DNA of 64,000 bases from Microbulbifer sp. YPW16 (GTDB lineage Bacteria; Pseudomonadota; Gammaproteobacteria; Pseudomonadales; Cellvibrionaceae): contig NZ_CP089928.1 of assembly GCF_021290385.1 (NCBI RefSeq), forward strand, positions 1,286,501-1,350,500, written 5' to 3'. Below the pieces are notes generated by a model. That model was not told the DNA's origin. It did no database searches and was given only the letters and a program-made list of their open reading frames with translations. Positions 27,971 through 38,014 of the stretch are shown here, piece after piece. Within the stretch, counting starts at the first letter, position 1. Each line of letters starts with the position of its first letter. The position numbers and the translations under genes were made by a program.

Positions 27971-29701
27971 CTAGTCGATGTCCGTGGCCGGTCGTTCGAA
28001 GCCACTGTCCCGGGGCGAACGTTCGGCCGGGGCAGCAACCGGCTCCCGGACCACCCCGGTGGCGGTCGGGTGCGCCTCGATCCAGGGACGATACTGTGCC
28101 TCCACGGCCTTACGCTTGATTTTAAGCGTGGGTGTGGCCAGTTCATTCTGCGGTGTCCAGTCGCCCCGGACCAGGAATATCGCCCGTATGCGCTGATGAT
28201 AGGCCAGCGTTTCATTGACGGCTTCCAGGTCCCGGGACAGCTGCTCCGCACACTCGTGCGGATCCATTTTTTTTGCCAGCTCGGACAGGGTCGCCAGCAT
28301 TACCGGCTGGTCCATGCCGTGCCCCAAAACACATACCTGCCCCAGCAGCGGGTTATCACCGAAGCGGCCCTCGAGCTCGGGAGGCTGGATAAACTTGCCC
28401 TTGCTGGTCTTGAAGGAATCGGCCAGGCGGCCTGTAACGTGCAGCAGCCCATCACTGTCGATATAGCCTTCATCACCGGTGTGATAGTAGCCGTCCCGGA
28501 GCACTTCGGCGGTTTTCTCCGGCTCCAGGTAGTAGCCCTTCATCAGTGCGCGACTGCGAAACAGGATTTCGCCCCGCTCGGATATTTTCACTTCGCAGTC
28601 CCAGAACGGCTTGCCCACTGTGCCCGGAACCGGCGTTTCCCCCATGTGGGTAATGCAGCCATAAATAAAATTCTCGGTCATGCCATAGCCATCAGTGACC
28701 ATCATGCCCATGCGGTGGTACCACTTCTGCAAATCGATGGAAATCGGCGAAGCGCCGGTTACCAGCATTCGCGCCTGGTCCAACCCCAGTCCCTTTTGCA
28801 CCTTGTTGCGGAACCAGCGATTGACCCCGGGGAGCTGTAACAGCAGATGCTGGATGCGTGGCGGTATCTTTGCGTCGATCCCTTCCTTGAACTTGGCCCA
28901 CAGGCGCGGTACCGAGAAAAACATGGTCGGGCGGGTACGCTGCAGGTCTGCAAGGAAAGTATCGAGGGACTCGGGAAAGTGTACCGGGGTCCCCGCATAA
29001 AGGCTGTGGAACTCGACCACGATCCGCTCGGCGGCATGCGCCAGCGGCAGGTAGGAAAAAAAACGGTCACTTTCATCAAAACCGAAGCCACGCACCATAT
29101 TCGGCACGGCGAAAGAGATTGCCGACCAGGTATGCATGACTCCCTTGGGGTTACCCGTGGTACCCGACGTGTACATGATGGTGAAGACCTGGTCATCGGG
29201 ATAGAGGGGACAGTCGGTTATGGCCCGGTGCTCGGCCACCAGCTGCTCCAGGGATTCATCACAGTCAATCTCACAACGCTGGATTGCTACAGAAGGCAGG
29301 GTCGCAGCGACTTCCTTCAGGGCCTCATTGTCGTCACTGGCACCACAGAAAATCAGCCGTGACTCGGAATGCTCCAGCACATAGCGCATGGATGTTGTGG
29401 ACTGGCCCGGGTATAGCGGGACACTGACCATACCCGCCAGCATGATGGCAATATCGACGATGATCCAGTCAGCGCAGTTCTTGGCATGAATCGCGATCCG
29501 GTCACCGGGCTGGTACCGCTCACCGAGGAATGCAGCAATACGGCGAGCCCGGTCCATGACCTCGCCCCAGGTGTATTCGCGCCACTGGCGTTGCTGCATC
29601 TGCCGCAGGTATATGCGGTCGGGCTGCTCCCGCTCCCGTTGGTAGAGGATATCCAGGGGCTGCCGGCCCTGCAGGCCAGCGTACTTCTCTTCAGGGGTCA
29701 T
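27971..29701 (-). CDS. AMP-dependent long-chain acyl-CoA ligase
   Basis: A 576-residue adenylate-forming enzyme of the FAA1/ACSL type, activating a fatty acid with ATP and then CoA. Seen: the P-loop IMYTSGTTGNPKG, the A5-like DGYGMTENF, the aspartate of YHTGDEGYIDSDGL, and the hinge region VTGRLADSFKTSKGKFIQP. The C-terminal lysine region LKIKRKAVEAQY is followed by an extra proline/arginine-rich tail of about 30 residues. No membrane segment is seen. The chain-length preference cannot be read from sequence. Confidence 0.9.
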   Translation of the reverse strand: MTPEEKYAGLQGRQPLDILYQREREQPDRIYLRQMQQRQWREYTWGEVMDRARRIAAFLGERYQPGDRIAIHAKNCADWIIVDIAIMLAGMVSVPLYPGQSTTSMRYVLEHSESRLIFCGASDDNEALKEVAATLPSVAIQRCEIDCDESLEQLVAEHRAITDCPLYPDDQVFTIMYTSGTTGNPKGVMHTWSAISFAVPNMVRGFGFDESDRFFSYLPLAHAAERIVVEFHSLYAGTPVHFPESLDTFLADLQRTRPTMFFSVPRLWAKFKEGIDAKIPPRIQHLLLQLPGVNRWFRNKVQKGLGLDQARMLVTGASPISIDLQKWYHRMGMMVTDGYGMTENFIYGCITHMGETPVPGTVGKPFWDCEVKISERGEILFRSRALMKGYYLEPEKTAEVLRDGYYHTGDEGYIDSDGLLHVTGRLADSFKTSKGKFIQPPELEGRFGDNPLLGQVCVLGHGMDQPVMLATLSELAKKMDPHECAEQLSRDLEAVNETLAYHQRIRAIFLVRGDWTPQNELATPTLKIKRKAVEAQYRPWIEAHPTATGVVREPVAAPAERSPRDSGFERPATDID

Positions 29702-29866
29702 ACCGGCACCTCACAATCGTTATTGTGTTTGTTGTGACTCTGCGGCTACCTCATCGCTGTTTTGCGGTCCCTCTGCCAGGACCAGAAGCTAGTATAAGCA
29801 TAATTTTTTGCGCCTGTCGCAGCTGTTCGGCAGGCCCCAGCCGGGCAGCGGGTGACTTACCCGGGC

Positions 29867-29890
29867 AAAAAAAGCCCGGCAATGCCGGGC
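29867..29890 (-). terminator. terminator after prolyl oligopeptidase gene
   Basis: On the minus strand GCCCGGC-ATT-GCCGGGC is followed by seven T, 27 bases past the stop codon. Confidence 0.93.
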
Positions 29891-29916
29891 TTCCAGATAA
29901 CACTTTAAAAGTGAAC

Positions 29917-32082
29917 TTAATTTGGCAGCGATTTCATTCCCATATTGAACAGGGTAAAGCTGAAGATATCCGCGTACTGTTCGATGCTCTTCGAAACGGG
30001 GGTGCCCGCCCCGTGGCCGGCCTTGGTTTCGATACGGATCAGTGTCGGGGCCGCCCCCGCCTGCTTGGCCTGCAGCTCTGCGGCAAACTTGAAGGAATGA
30101 GCCGGCACTACACGGTCATCATGGTCTGCGGTGGTGACCAGGGTGGCCGGATACTCCACGCCCGCCTTCACATTGTGTACCGGCGAGTAACCCTTCAGGT
30201 ACTCGAACATCTCCTTGCTGTCCTCAGCAGTGCCGTAATCATAGGCCCAGCCAGCACCGGCGGTGAAAGTGTGGTAACGCAGCATATCCATCACGCCCAC
30301 CGCCGGCAGGGCGACCCGGAACAGGTCCGGTCGCTGGGTCATAACCGCACCAACCAGCAGGCCGCCATTGGACCCACCACGAATGGCGAGGTAATCGCTG
30401 GATGTGTAGTTCTTCTCGACCAGGAACTCGGCCGCAGCGATAAAGTCATCGAACACGTTCTGCTTTTGCAGCTTGGTGCCCGCCTTATGCCAGTTTTTGC
30501 CGTACTCGCCGCCACCTCGGAGGTTGGGCACCGCATACACGCCGCCCAGCTCCAGCCAGGCTGCGTTGGCGATACTGAATGATGGCGTCAGGCTGATATT
30601 GAAGCCGCCATAGCCATACAGGATGGTCGGGTTCTTGCCGTCGAGCTCGAGCCCCTTCTTGTGCGTGATCATCATGGGCACACGTGTGCCATCCGCGGAG
30701 GTATAGAACACCTGGGTGGACTCGTAGCGATCGCTGTCAAAGTCCGCACCGGACTTCCGGAATACAGTGGAGTCACCTTCATCCGCATCCAGCGCAAAGA
30801 TGGTTGAGGGTGTCTTGTAGTTGGTGAACGAGTAATAGAGGACATCGTCCTCACGCTTACCGCTGATGGAAGAGGCACTTCCCGGCCCGGGCAGCTCGAT
30901 CTCGCGCACACGCTCGCCATCGTAGTCATACTGGTAAACCTTCGACAACGCATCGACCATGTATTCAGCAAAGAGGTAGCCACCGCCAGTGGATGCAGTC
31001 AGTACATTCCCGGTTTCGGGAATAAAATCCACCCAGTTGTCAGGGGAGGGAGCCGACGCATCAACAGTCACAATCTTCTTGTTCGGTGCATCGCGATTAG
31101 TCACCAGGTAAAGCTTGCTGTCGACATTATCGATCACGTAGGTATCTGATTCGAAATCCTCCAGCACCGGTACCAGTGGGGCCGACTCCTTTGTCAGGTC
31201 GCGGATGAAAAGATCATTACCGGACGTGGAACGGGCCCCGGAGATAACCAGGAAGCGGTCGTCCTCGGTCACGTAACCCTGAACATAGCGGCGCTTCTGT
31301 TCAGGCTTGCCTCCGAAAACCAGGCGGTCCCCGGATTGCGGCTGGCCCAATTTATGATAGTAGAGCTTGTGCTGGTCGGTTTTCGCGGACAGCTCACTGC
31401 CCTCTGGCTTGTCATAGCTGGAATAGTAGAACCCCTCATTGCCTTTCCAGGAGATGCCGGAAAACTTCACGTCCACCAGCGGCTCCTCGAGGACCTCTTT
31501 CGTTTCGGCATCCATGACAATGATCTTGCGCCAGTCACTGCCGCCCTCGGAGATGGCATATGCGGCGATAGAGCCGTCCCGGGAAAAGCTCAGGGTAGCG
31601 AGCGATGTGGTCCCATCCTCGCTGAACTGATTCGGGTCGAGGAAGACCTCGGCCTCGCCTTCGCCCTTGCGGCGCCATACCACGTACTGGTCCTGCAGGC
31701 CGTCGTTGCGATAGAAGTATGTGTATTCCCCCTCGGTGAAGGGGCGCCCCACTTTCTCATAATTCCACAGGGATTCCAGCCGCTGCTTCAGTGTCTCGCG
31801 ATAGGGGATACTTTCCAGGTAATCAAAGGTGACAGCGTTCTGCGCCTCAACCCAGGCCCCGGTTTCCTCACTGCGGTCATCCTCCAGCCAGCGATAGGGG
31901 TCTGCCACTTCAGCACCGAAATAGGTATCGATCACCTCGCCCTCCCTGGTTTCCGGGTAAACAATATCGGCGATGGGGTTGTTCGCCACGCTCTCGCTTG
32001 CCGAGACCTGTGATTCCCCCGGGGACTCCCCGGAACAGGCAGCGAGGAGGCCGACAACAGCCAGTGAGGTAAGCTTTCTCAT
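29917..32082 (-). CDS. S9 prolyl oligopeptidase, lipoprotein
   Basis: A 721-residue serine peptidase that cuts short peptides after proline. A lipobox (VGLLAACS) gives lipidation near Cys16, so it is tethered to the periplasmic or outer membrane. The N-terminal seven-bladed propeller (about 80-440) starts with [13 protein letters not shown]; the C-terminal alpha/beta-hydrolase has the nucleophile serine in [12 protein letters not shown], the aspartate in [12 protein letters not shown] and the histidine in KAGHGAG. Length and signatures match bacterial prolyl endopeptidases. It may recycle peptides produced by the secreted proteases of this organism. Confidence 0.93.
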   Translation of the reverse strand: MRKLTSLAVVGLLAACSGESPGESQVSASESVANNPIADIVYPETREGEVIDTYFGAEVADPYRWLEDDRSEETGAWVEAQNAVTFDYLESIPYRETLKQRLESLWNYEKVGRPFTEGEYTYFYRNDGLQDQYVVWRRKGEGEAEVFLDPNQFSEDGTTSLATLSFSRDGSIAAYAISEGGSDWRKIIVMDAETKEVLEEPLVDVKFSGISWKGNEGFYYSSYDKPEGSELSAKTDQHKLYYHKLGQPQSGDRLVFGGKPEQKRRYVQGYVTEDDRFLVISGARSTSGNDLFIRDLTKESAPLVPVLEDFESDTYVIDNVDSKLYLVTNRDAPNKKIVTVDASAPSPDNWVDFIPETGNVLTASTGGGYLFAEYMVDALSKVYQYDYDGERVREIELPGPGSASSISGKREDDVLYYSFTNYKTPSTIFALDADEGDSTVFRKSGADFDSDRYESTQVFYTSADGTRVPMMITHKKGLELDGKNPTILYGYGGFNISLTPSFSIANAAWLELGGVYAVPNLRGGGEYGKNWHKAGTKLQKQNVFDDFIAAAEFLVEKNYTSSDYLAIRGGSNGGLLVGAVMTQRPDLFRVALPAVGVMDMLRYHTFTAGAGWAYDYGTAEDSKEMFEYLKGYSPVHNVKAGVEYPATLVTTADHDDRVVPAHSFKFAAELQAKQAGAAPTLIRIETKAGHGAGTPVSKSIEQYADIFSFTLFNMGMKSLPN

Positions 32083-32448
32083 GCGTAAGTTTCTCGCGTC
32101 TTCTTATTGGACATTCCGGCAGGACAACCTGCCTCCAGCTACGGCGACTTCCGTCACCACAGCAAGGGAAACAGCAAACCGCTTCCGGCAATAAATAGCA
32201 AGCCGCCCCCGGGCGACAGGATATTTACCCGGGAAAACAGCAACTGGCAGCCGCATACCCCGCCAGCCCGCCGTCTGACAAAGGAATCTGTCAACCGTTA
32301 TGCCGGAGTGAACAGCTGAAAGGGAGAGTGTGTGCGGGGGAAACCTGCAGCCATGGAACAGCTCGGCAGCAAGGTTAATGGGGCGGGGAAAAATAAAGGG
32401 CGATGCCCGGTTGGGCACCGCCCTCAATCGAGACGCCAGCGGTGGGAC
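32083..32448. other. intergenic region with lipA terminator
   Basis: About 365 bases between the stop of lipA and the start of the peptidase gene, both on the minus strand. It holds the lipA terminator (32389-32424) and presumably the peptidase promoter. No small gene or conserved RNA was recognised. Confidence 0.5.
32389..32424 (-). terminator. terminator after lipA
   Basis: On the minus strand AGGGCG-g-TGCCC / GGGCA-t-CGCCCT, with one mismatch pair, is followed by TTATTTTT. It ends the lipB-lipA unit. Confidence 0.85.
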
Positions 32449-33447
32449 CTAGCCCACCTTTTCGCCGTGCGCCTGCTTGTCGGCGTGGTAGGAGGAGCGC
32501 ACCAGGGGACCGCAGGCCGCATGCTTGAAGCCGATCTGCTCCGCATAGCGGCGGTATTCCTCGAACTCGTCGGGGTGCACGTAACGCTGTACCGGCAGGT
32601 GTTCCTTGCTGGGCTGGAGGTACTGGCCAATGGTGAGCATATCGATGTCGTGCTCGCGCATATCATCCAGTACCCGGAAAATCTCTTCCTTTTCCTCACC
32701 CAGGCCCACCATCAGGCCGGACTTGGTCAGCACATCCGGGCGACGTTTCTTGTATTCCTTGAGCAGCTTCAGGGACCACTTGTAGTTGGCGCCCGGGCGG
32801 GACTCACGATAGAGGCGCGGCACCGTCTCCAGGTTGTGGTTGAACACATCCGGGGCCTCGGCTTCAAGGATATCCAACGCCACATCCATCCGGCCGCGGA
32901 AATCCGGCGTGAGGATTTCCACCTGCAGGTTGGGGGAGTGCTCACGGGCAGTACGAATGCATTCCGCAAAGTGCTGGGCACCACCATCGCGCAGGTCGTC
33001 TCGGTCCACGGAGGTGATCACCACGTAGCGCAGGCTCATGGCCGCGATGGCCTCGGCCAGGTGCTTGGGCTCTTCCGGATCCAGCGGGTTGGGCTTGCCG
33101 TGGCCGACGTCGCAGAAAGGACAACGGCGGGTGCAGATCTCGCCCATGATCATGAAGGTAGCGGTACCACCGCTGAAGCACTCGTGCAGGTTCGGGCAGC
33201 TGGCCTCCTCACACACGGTGGCCAGCTTCTGCGAACGCAGGATTTTCTTGATCCGGTCCACTTCCTTCGAAGCCGGCACCTTCACCCGGATCCAGTCCGG
33301 CTTGCGCAGTACCTGGTCACTGGCAATCACCTTGACCGGGATGCGCTCAACCTTTTCGCCATCCCGCAGTTTCTCGCCCTGCTTCAGCCGGCGGGTCCGT
33401 TTTACCGGTACCAGGTCGGGCTTCTCAGTTCTGGAATCGTCAGCCAT
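32449..33447 (-). CDS. lipA: lipoyl synthase
   Basis: A 332-residue radical-SAM enzyme that inserts two sulfurs into protein-bound octanoyl chains to make lipoyl groups. Both iron-sulfur clusters are visible: the auxiliary site [12 protein letters not shown] and the radical-SAM site [10 protein letters not shown]. The start at 33447 follows AGAGGAG and overlaps the lipB stop by eight bases; an upstream in-frame ATG at 33498 would add 17 basic residues lying inside lipB. Terminal serine motif RSSYHAD near the C-terminus completes the cluster ligands. Operon with ybeD and lipB. Confidence 0.97.
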   Translation of the reverse strand: MADDSRTEKPDLVPVKRTRRLKQGEKLRDGEKVERIPVKVIASDQVLRKPDWIRVKVPASKEVDRIKKILRSQKLATVCEEASCPNLHECFSGGTATFMIMGEICTRRCPFCDVGHGKPNPLDPEEPKHLAEAIAAMSLRYVVITSVDRDDLRDGGAQHFAECIRTAREHSPNLQVEILTPDFRGRMDVALDILEAEAPDVFNHNLETVPRLYRESRPGANYKWSLKLLKEYKKRRPDVLTKSGLMVGLGEEKEEIFRVLDDMREHDIDMLTIGQYLQPSKEHLPVQRYVHPDEFEEYRRYAEQIGFKHAACGPLVRSSYHADKQAHGEKVG

Positions 33448-34156
33448 TACTCGTTTCCTGCTCCTCTTTGCCCTTTTCAGGGGCGCTTGCACGCGCAAAA
33501 ATTTGCTCGTCTACCGGTTGCCAGTCGGCTGCCGGCAGCGAGAGTGCACGAAGCAGTTCGCGCACGAAAATATCCGCTACCTGCGACCAGGCAGGTGTCG
33601 GTTGAATCAGCTCGGCCATCTGCACCATCTGCATGCCCGCGTAGCCGCAGGGGTTGATCCGCAGGAAGGGCGCCAGGTCCATATCAATATTGATGGCAAT
33701 GCCGTGGAAACTGCAGCCGCGGCGCACGCGCAGGCCGATCGAGGCAATTTTACTGCCCGCCCGCGGCCCATCCGTGAGGTAGACACCGGGGGCATCGGCA
33801 CGGGGTGCCGCAACAATACCGTACTCGGCCAGCATGGCCACTGTCGCCTGCTCCAGGCCCGAGACCAGGTCCCGTACTCCCACCTTGATCCGGCGCAGGT
33901 CCAGCAGCGGATAGACCACCAGCTGTCCCGGGCCGTGGTAGGTCACCTGCCCGCCGCGATCCACCTGCACCACCGGGATATCCCCGGTATTGAGCAGGTG
34001 CTCGGCCTTGCCGGCCTGGCCCTGGGTGAATACCGGCTCGTGCTCGACGCACCAGATCTGGTCTGCGCTGTTCTCGTCGCGCCGATCGGTGTAGCTGGAC
34101 ATGGCGCGCCAGACGGATTCGTAGTCGCGGCGCCCGAGGTTACAAACCCTGGTCAT
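33440..34156 (-). CDS. lipB: octanoyl-(acyl-carrier-protein):protein transferase
   Basis: A 238-residue LipB, which moves octanoyl from ACP to lipoyl domains before LipA acts. Signatures: [15 protein letters not shown], the [14 protein letters not shown] lysine motif, [12 protein letters not shown] and the catalytic-type cysteine in INPCGY. The ATG at 34156 overlaps the ybeD stop by one base (TGATG), and a GTG sits one codon before it. Coupled translation within ybeD-lipB-lipA is likely. Confidence 0.96.
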   Translation of the reverse strand: MTRVCNLGRRDYESVWRAMSSYTDRRDENSADQIWCVEHEPVFTQGQAGKAEHLLNTGDIPVVQVDRGGQVTYHGPGQLVVYPLLDLRRIKVGVRDLVSGLEQATVAMLAEYGIVAAPRADAPGVYLTDGPRAGSKIASIGLRVRRGCSFHGIAINIDMDLAPFLRINPCGYAGMQMVQMAELIQPTPAWSQVADIFVRELLRALSLPAADWQPVDEQIFARASAPEKGKEEQETSNG

Positions 34157-34437
34157 CACATCACCATATGGACGGAGGGGTGGGCCTTCAGCTCATCGAA
34201 CAGGGCCTGCAGCTGGGGCTCGCCGGTGGCGAGGATATAGAAAGTCATCGAGGTAAAGCGACCGTTGCGGCTCTCCCGCAGCGTGACGCGGTCCTCATCG
34301 AGACCCGGCGCATGGCGGCGCATCACCTCTAGGACAAATTCATGGGTCTCATCATCGGAATCCCGCACCACTTTGACCAGGTAGTCTTCACAGGGGAATT
34401 CGATCTTCGGGGGCTGCTGGCTTTGATCTTGGCTCAT
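34156..34437 (-). CDS. ybeD: YbeD/DUF493 protein
   Basis: A 93-residue DUF493 protein with a ferredoxin-like ACT-type fold ([28 protein letters not shown]). It usually lies between dac and lipB, as here, and may adjust lipoylation or wall enzymes, but its activity is not established. The start at 34437 follows GGAGAGAG. Confidence 0.88.
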   Translation of the reverse strand: MSQDQSQQPPKIEFPCEDYLVKVVRDSDDETHEFVLEVMRRHAPGLDEDRVTLRESRNGRFTSMTFYILATGEPQLQALFDELKAHPSVHMVM

Positions 34438-34571
34438 TGCACTCTCTCCGGGCCGCATAATTGCACATTAAATAAACACAGTAGCGGCCGGGCGGCGATT
34501 ATACAGCCCCGGGAGTGGAGTGGACAGGGATCACAGGATTTGGCGGGAACCGCACAGTTGGCGGCGAAAAT

Positions 34572-34612
34572 GTCCGCCCCCGCGCCCCGCATCAGGGGCA
34601 CAGGGGGCGGAC
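34572..34612 (-). terminator. possible terminator after dac gene
   Basis: A long GC-rich hairpin: outer arms GTCCGCCCC / GGGGCGGAC and inner arms GCCCC / GGGGC with a small internal mismatch. On the minus strand it is followed by ATTTTC, only a short T-run. Confidence 0.55.
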
Positions 34613-34619
34613 AGGAGAG

Positions 34620-35783
34620 TTATTCGAAGAAGCTCATCACGAAGCGTTTCAGGGCATCCCACATACGCTTGAAGAACCCGGCCTGCTCCACCTCTTCCGC
34701 GGCAACGGCACGAACATCCGCGACCGTTTCACCATCAAGGGTCACGACCACCTTGCCCAGCTGTTGGCCCTTTTTGATCGGTGCCTCCAGCTCGCCATCG
34801 ATGATCAGGTCAGCCTTGATGCTCTCCTCGCCACCGCGGGGAATGGTGACGAAAACATCTTTCTCCACCGCGATGCCCACCTGGGGCTCCTTGCCACCCC
34901 AGACACGCTCGCTCTGCAACACATCGTCGGCACTGTATACCTTGTGGGTCTGGTAGTAGCGAAAGCCGTAGGCCAGCAGTTTCTGGGACTCGGCAGCGCG
35001 CTTGTCATCGCTATCGGTTCCCAGTACCACGGAGATCAGGCGCATGCCCCGCTTCTGCGCGGATGCCACCAGGCAGAATCCGGCGGCCTCGGTGTGGCCG
35101 GTCTTGATACCGTCCACTGCATTGTCGCGCCACAACAGGCGATTGCGGTTGGGCTGGTTGATACCGGCGTAGCTGAAATATTTCTCGGAGTAGATCTGGT
35201 AGTGCTCGGGGTGATCATTGATCAGTGCCCGTGCCAGCGTCGCCAGGTCACGCGCCGTAGTCATATGACCCTCGGCCGGCCAGCCGGTAGCATTCTTGAA
35301 GCTGGTATCGCGCATCCCCAGCAGCTCTGCCTGCTGGTTCATCACCTCGGCAAACACTTCCTCGCTGCCGGACACGTATTCCGCCAGTGCGATACTGGCA
35401 TCGTTACCGGATTGGATGATAACACCGCGCAGCAGGTCGATCACCGGCACCTTGTCACCGACCTTGACGAACATCTTGGAGCCGCCTTTCTTCCAGGCCT
35501 TCTCCGAGATGGGGACCAGGTCCGTTTCCTTGATGCTGCCTTTCTCGATCTCCTCCGAGACGATATAGGCAGTCATCATCTTGGTCAGGCTGGCCGGCGG
35601 CACCTGCTTGTCCGCATTGTGCTCCACCAGCACCTGCCCGGTGTGGGCATCAACCAGCAGGTAGGCGGTCGCGGCCAGCTGGGGCGGCGCGGGAATCAGC
35701 GGCTGTTCAGCAACGGCTACGCCGGTGGTCAACGTCAGTAGCAGGCTGGCAAAAAGGCGCTTAAGCATGGCTGAAAGTCTCAT
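34620..35783 (-). CDS. D-alanyl-D-alanine carboxypeptidase (PBP5/6 type)
   Basis: A 387-residue low-molecular-weight penicillin-binding protein that trims the terminal D-Ala from muropeptides. Signal peptide about 1-25 (LLLTLTTGVAVAEQP); catalytic SxxK in SLTKMM, SGN in QSGNDASIAL and KTG in IKTGHTEA. A C-terminal beta domain (about 285-365) and an amphipathic tail (FFKRMWDALKRFVMSFF) anchor it to the outer face of the inner membrane. A dacA- or dacC-type gene at this position is usual. GAGGA precedes the ATG. Confidence 0.95.
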   Translation of the reverse strand: MRLSAMLKRLFASLLLTLTTGVAVAEQPLIPAPPQLAATAYLLVDAHTGQVLVEHNADKQVPPASLTKMMTAYIVSEEIEKGSIKETDLVPISEKAWKKGGSKMFVKVGDKVPVIDLLRGVIIQSGNDASIALAEYVSGSEEVFAEVMNQQAELLGMRDTSFKNATGWPAEGHMTTARDLATLARALINDHPEHYQIYSEKYFSYAGINQPNRNRLLWRDNAVDGIKTGHTEAAGFCLVASAQKRGMRLISVVLGTDSDDKRAAESQKLLAYGFRYYQTHKVYSADDVLQSERVWGGKEPQVGIAVEKDVFVTIPRGGEESIKADLIIDGELEAPIKKGQQLGKVVVTLDGETVADVRAVAAEEVEQAGFFKRMWDALKRFVMSFFE

Positions 35784-35816
35784 TATTCCTCATGTCAGTT
35801 GGATATCCATACAAAT

Positions 35817-35836
35817 CGGGCCGCTCTTCCGGCCCG
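35817..35836 (-). terminator. weak hairpin after rlpA
   Basis: CGGGCCG / CGGCCCG arms with a 6-base loop lie 38 bases past the rlpA stop, with only a short T-stretch after it. It may act as a weak terminator between rlpA and the dac gene. Confidence 0.45.
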
Positions 35837-35873
35837 GCTGTTCGCGGCGACCCCCACTGGGCCCATATGCCGC

Positions 35874-36755
35874 TCAGTCGTAAACGACCTGGGGGGTGCC
35901 GAGACGGTTCTCCTCGACCGACTCGCGCAGCGCCACCAGCGCGCGTTGCTGGGCAATGGGCCCGATACGCACCCGGTAGAGCGTTGTGCCGTCAGCCCGA
36001 ACCGGACTGACCGATACAGGATAGTCGACCACAGCCGATACCTGCCCGCGTATGCGATTAGCCTGGGTGGCGTCGCTGAACGCGCCCACCTGCAGGAAAG
36101 TATTATCAGGCAGCTTGAAGCTGGCATCCTGGGCCAGGGCTTCCCTGGCGGCCACATCCTTTTCACGGACCAGCGTCTCATTCGCGGCCGGCAGGGTCTG
36201 CGGGTCGATGGCCGTCACTTCCACCCGGGCCACCCCCTTGTCGATATACCCCAGCTTCTGTGCCGCGGTATAGCTAAGATCAATGATGCGGCCCGGCACA
36301 AACGGTCCGCGGTCGTTGACCCGCACGATCACGCTGCGACCGTTCTCGAGGTTGGTTACCTTGGCATAGCTGGGCAGCGGCAGGGTTTTGTGCGCCGCGG
36401 ACATGGCGTACATATTGTACACCTCGCCATTGGCGGTACGACGGCCGTGGAACTTGGTGCCATACCAGGACGCATGGCCGCGCTCACTATAGCCCTTGAC
36501 GCCCCGCAACACCGAATACCTGACACCGTTCACCACATAGGGGGATTTGTTGCCCGCCTTACCGATGGGCTCCCGGACCGGGGTCGGTTCCGGCGCCGCC
36601 AGCATATCCACTGGCTGCGGCGGACCACTGTCCTTGACCGTATCCGGCGCCGGGCCCGGAACCGGTTTGCGTGTTGGCTTCTGGGCCTGGTGGCTACACG
36701 CCGCCAGCGCCAGCACGGCAATCATCGCCGCAATTCGCGAATTGGTAAGAATCAT
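35874..36755 (-). CDS. rlpA: septal-ring lytic transglycosylase RlpA
   Basis: A 293-residue lipoprotein: lipobox ALAACS near residue 20, a double-psi beta-barrel domain (about 85-190) with GHASWYGTKFHGRRTANGE and the acidic residue in VNDRGPFVPGRIIDLS, and a C-terminal SPOR domain (about 215-290, FLQVGAFSDATQANRI) that binds denuded glycan at septa. RlpA cleaves such glycan strands in Pseudomonas. The start at 36755 follows GGGGGGA. It sits between mltB and dac in the conserved elongation cluster. Confidence 0.94.
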   Translation of the reverse strand: MILTNSRIAAMIAVLALAACSHQAQKPTRKPVPGPAPDTVKDSGPPQPVDMLAAPEPTPVREPIGKAGNKSPYVVNGVRYSVLRGVKGYSERGHASWYGTKFHGRRTANGEVYNMYAMSAAHKTLPLPSYAKVTNLENGRSVIVRVNDRGPFVPGRIIDLSYTAAQKLGYIDKGVARVEVTAIDPQTLPAANETLVREKDVAAREALAQDASFKLPDNTFLQVGAFSDATQANRIRGQVSAVVDYPVSVSPVRADGTTLYRVRIGPIAQQRALVALRESVEENRLGTPQVVYD

Positions 36756-36933
36756 GGTCCCCCCACATACGGTGCCCAACCGCACACCCACTAGTTATTG
36801 GATTTGAACAGGCAAAGAAGAAAATCAGGTCAAATTGATTCTTTTCTGGTTATTTGGTTCAGTCTAAATACACGAATCCCGCGAGTTCCAGGCGGAAGGA
36901 AGCGGGATTCGGGGCCATTCGGCACTCGCGCGA

Positions 36934-37944
36934 TCAGGAACGGCCGCCGCGCGCCTTGACGATTTCCTGGGCCAGGTCGTAACCGGCCATGGCGTACAGG
37001 CGGCTGCGATTGTAGCGTGTTATGACGTAAAAGTTTTTGAGCCCGATCCAGAATTGCTTACCGTTTTCGGTCTGCAGTGAGAAAACATTGGCCACCATAT
37101 CGTCCTCGACCTGGGTAGTCGCCGGGAACCCCTTCTCCGCCAGCTGGCCGACGGTCCACTTGGGCTCAAGTGAGTCGTTGACGATGGTCATGTCCGCATT
37201 CGGGCGCGGGTTGGCCAGCACAGTCACCGGCTCCAGCGGCAACCAGCCATGGCGGGCCAGGTAGTTGGCGACACTGCCGATGGCATCCTCGGTATCGCGC
37301 CAGATATCGACGCTGCCGTCGTTGTTGAAGTCCACCGCATAGGCGCGGTAACTGGAGGGCATAAACTGGCCGAAGCCCATGGCACCGGCGTAGGAGCCCT
37401 TGAGTTCGCGGGGATCCATGTTCTGGTCGCGGGTCAGCAACAGGAAGTTTTCCAGCTCCTTGGTAAAGAACTTGGAGCGGCGTGGATAGTTGAAGGCCAG
37501 GGTCGCCAGGGCGTCCAGCACACGATAACCGCCCATATTGCCACCGTAGCGGGTCTCGATGCCGATAATGGCGACAATCATCTCCGCCGGCACGCCGTAG
37601 CGCTTTTCCGCCTCGGCCAGTGCATTGGCATTTTTGTCCCAGAAATCCACTCCACCGCTGATGCTCCGCGGGGTGACAAACAGCTTGCGGTATTCATACC
37701 AGGGCTTGGCTTTTTCCGCCGGGCGCTGGATAGCCTTGAGGATCGAATCCTTGCGCTTGGCCTCGCGCATCAGCTGGGACATTTCCTCGCGGTCGAAATC
37801 GTGTTCGGACACCATGTAATCGACAAAGGCCTGCGCCTCCGGGTTGTCCGCATGGCCGGGCTCCTGCGCGCATGCGGCGAGCACGAGCCCCATCCCTGCC
37901 AGTAATCCTGTGGTCCACTTCAAAACAACCGCTCCTGTTCTCAT
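36934..37944 (-). CDS. mltB: lytic murein transglycosylase B
   Basis: A 336-residue MltB-type lipoprotein: lipobox LVLAACA near residue 26, then a lysozyme-like domain with the catalytic glutamate in IIGIETRYGGNMG and the helix NYPRRSKFFTKELENFL. GSYAGAMGFGQFMPSSYRAYAVDF is a family signature. It cuts glycan strands to 1,6-anhydro-MurNAc ends. The start at 37944 follows GAGAAG. Downstream of rodA, upstream of rlpA. Confidence 0.95.
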   Translation of the reverse strand: MRTGAVVLKWTTGLLAGMGLVLAACAQEPGHADNPEAQAFVDYMVSEHDFDREEMSQLMREAKRKDSILKAIQRPAEKAKPWYEYRKLFVTPRSISGGVDFWDKNANALAEAEKRYGVPAEMIVAIIGIETRYGGNMGGYRVLDALATLAFNYPRRSKFFTKELENFLLLTRDQNMDPRELKGSYAGAMGFGQFMPSSYRAYAVDFNNDGSVDIWRDTEDAIGSVANYLARHGWLPLEPVTVLANPRPNADMTIVNDSLEPKWTVGQLAEKGFPATTQVEDDMVANVFSLQTENGKQFWIGLKNFYVITRYNRSRLYAMAGYDLAQEIVKARGGRS

Positions 37945-38014
37945 ATAGTGCTTCTCTACGTCCAAGTTTTTATTTACTACAGCAGACCACCCACAATGAT
38001 GGCAGCTGACGGCA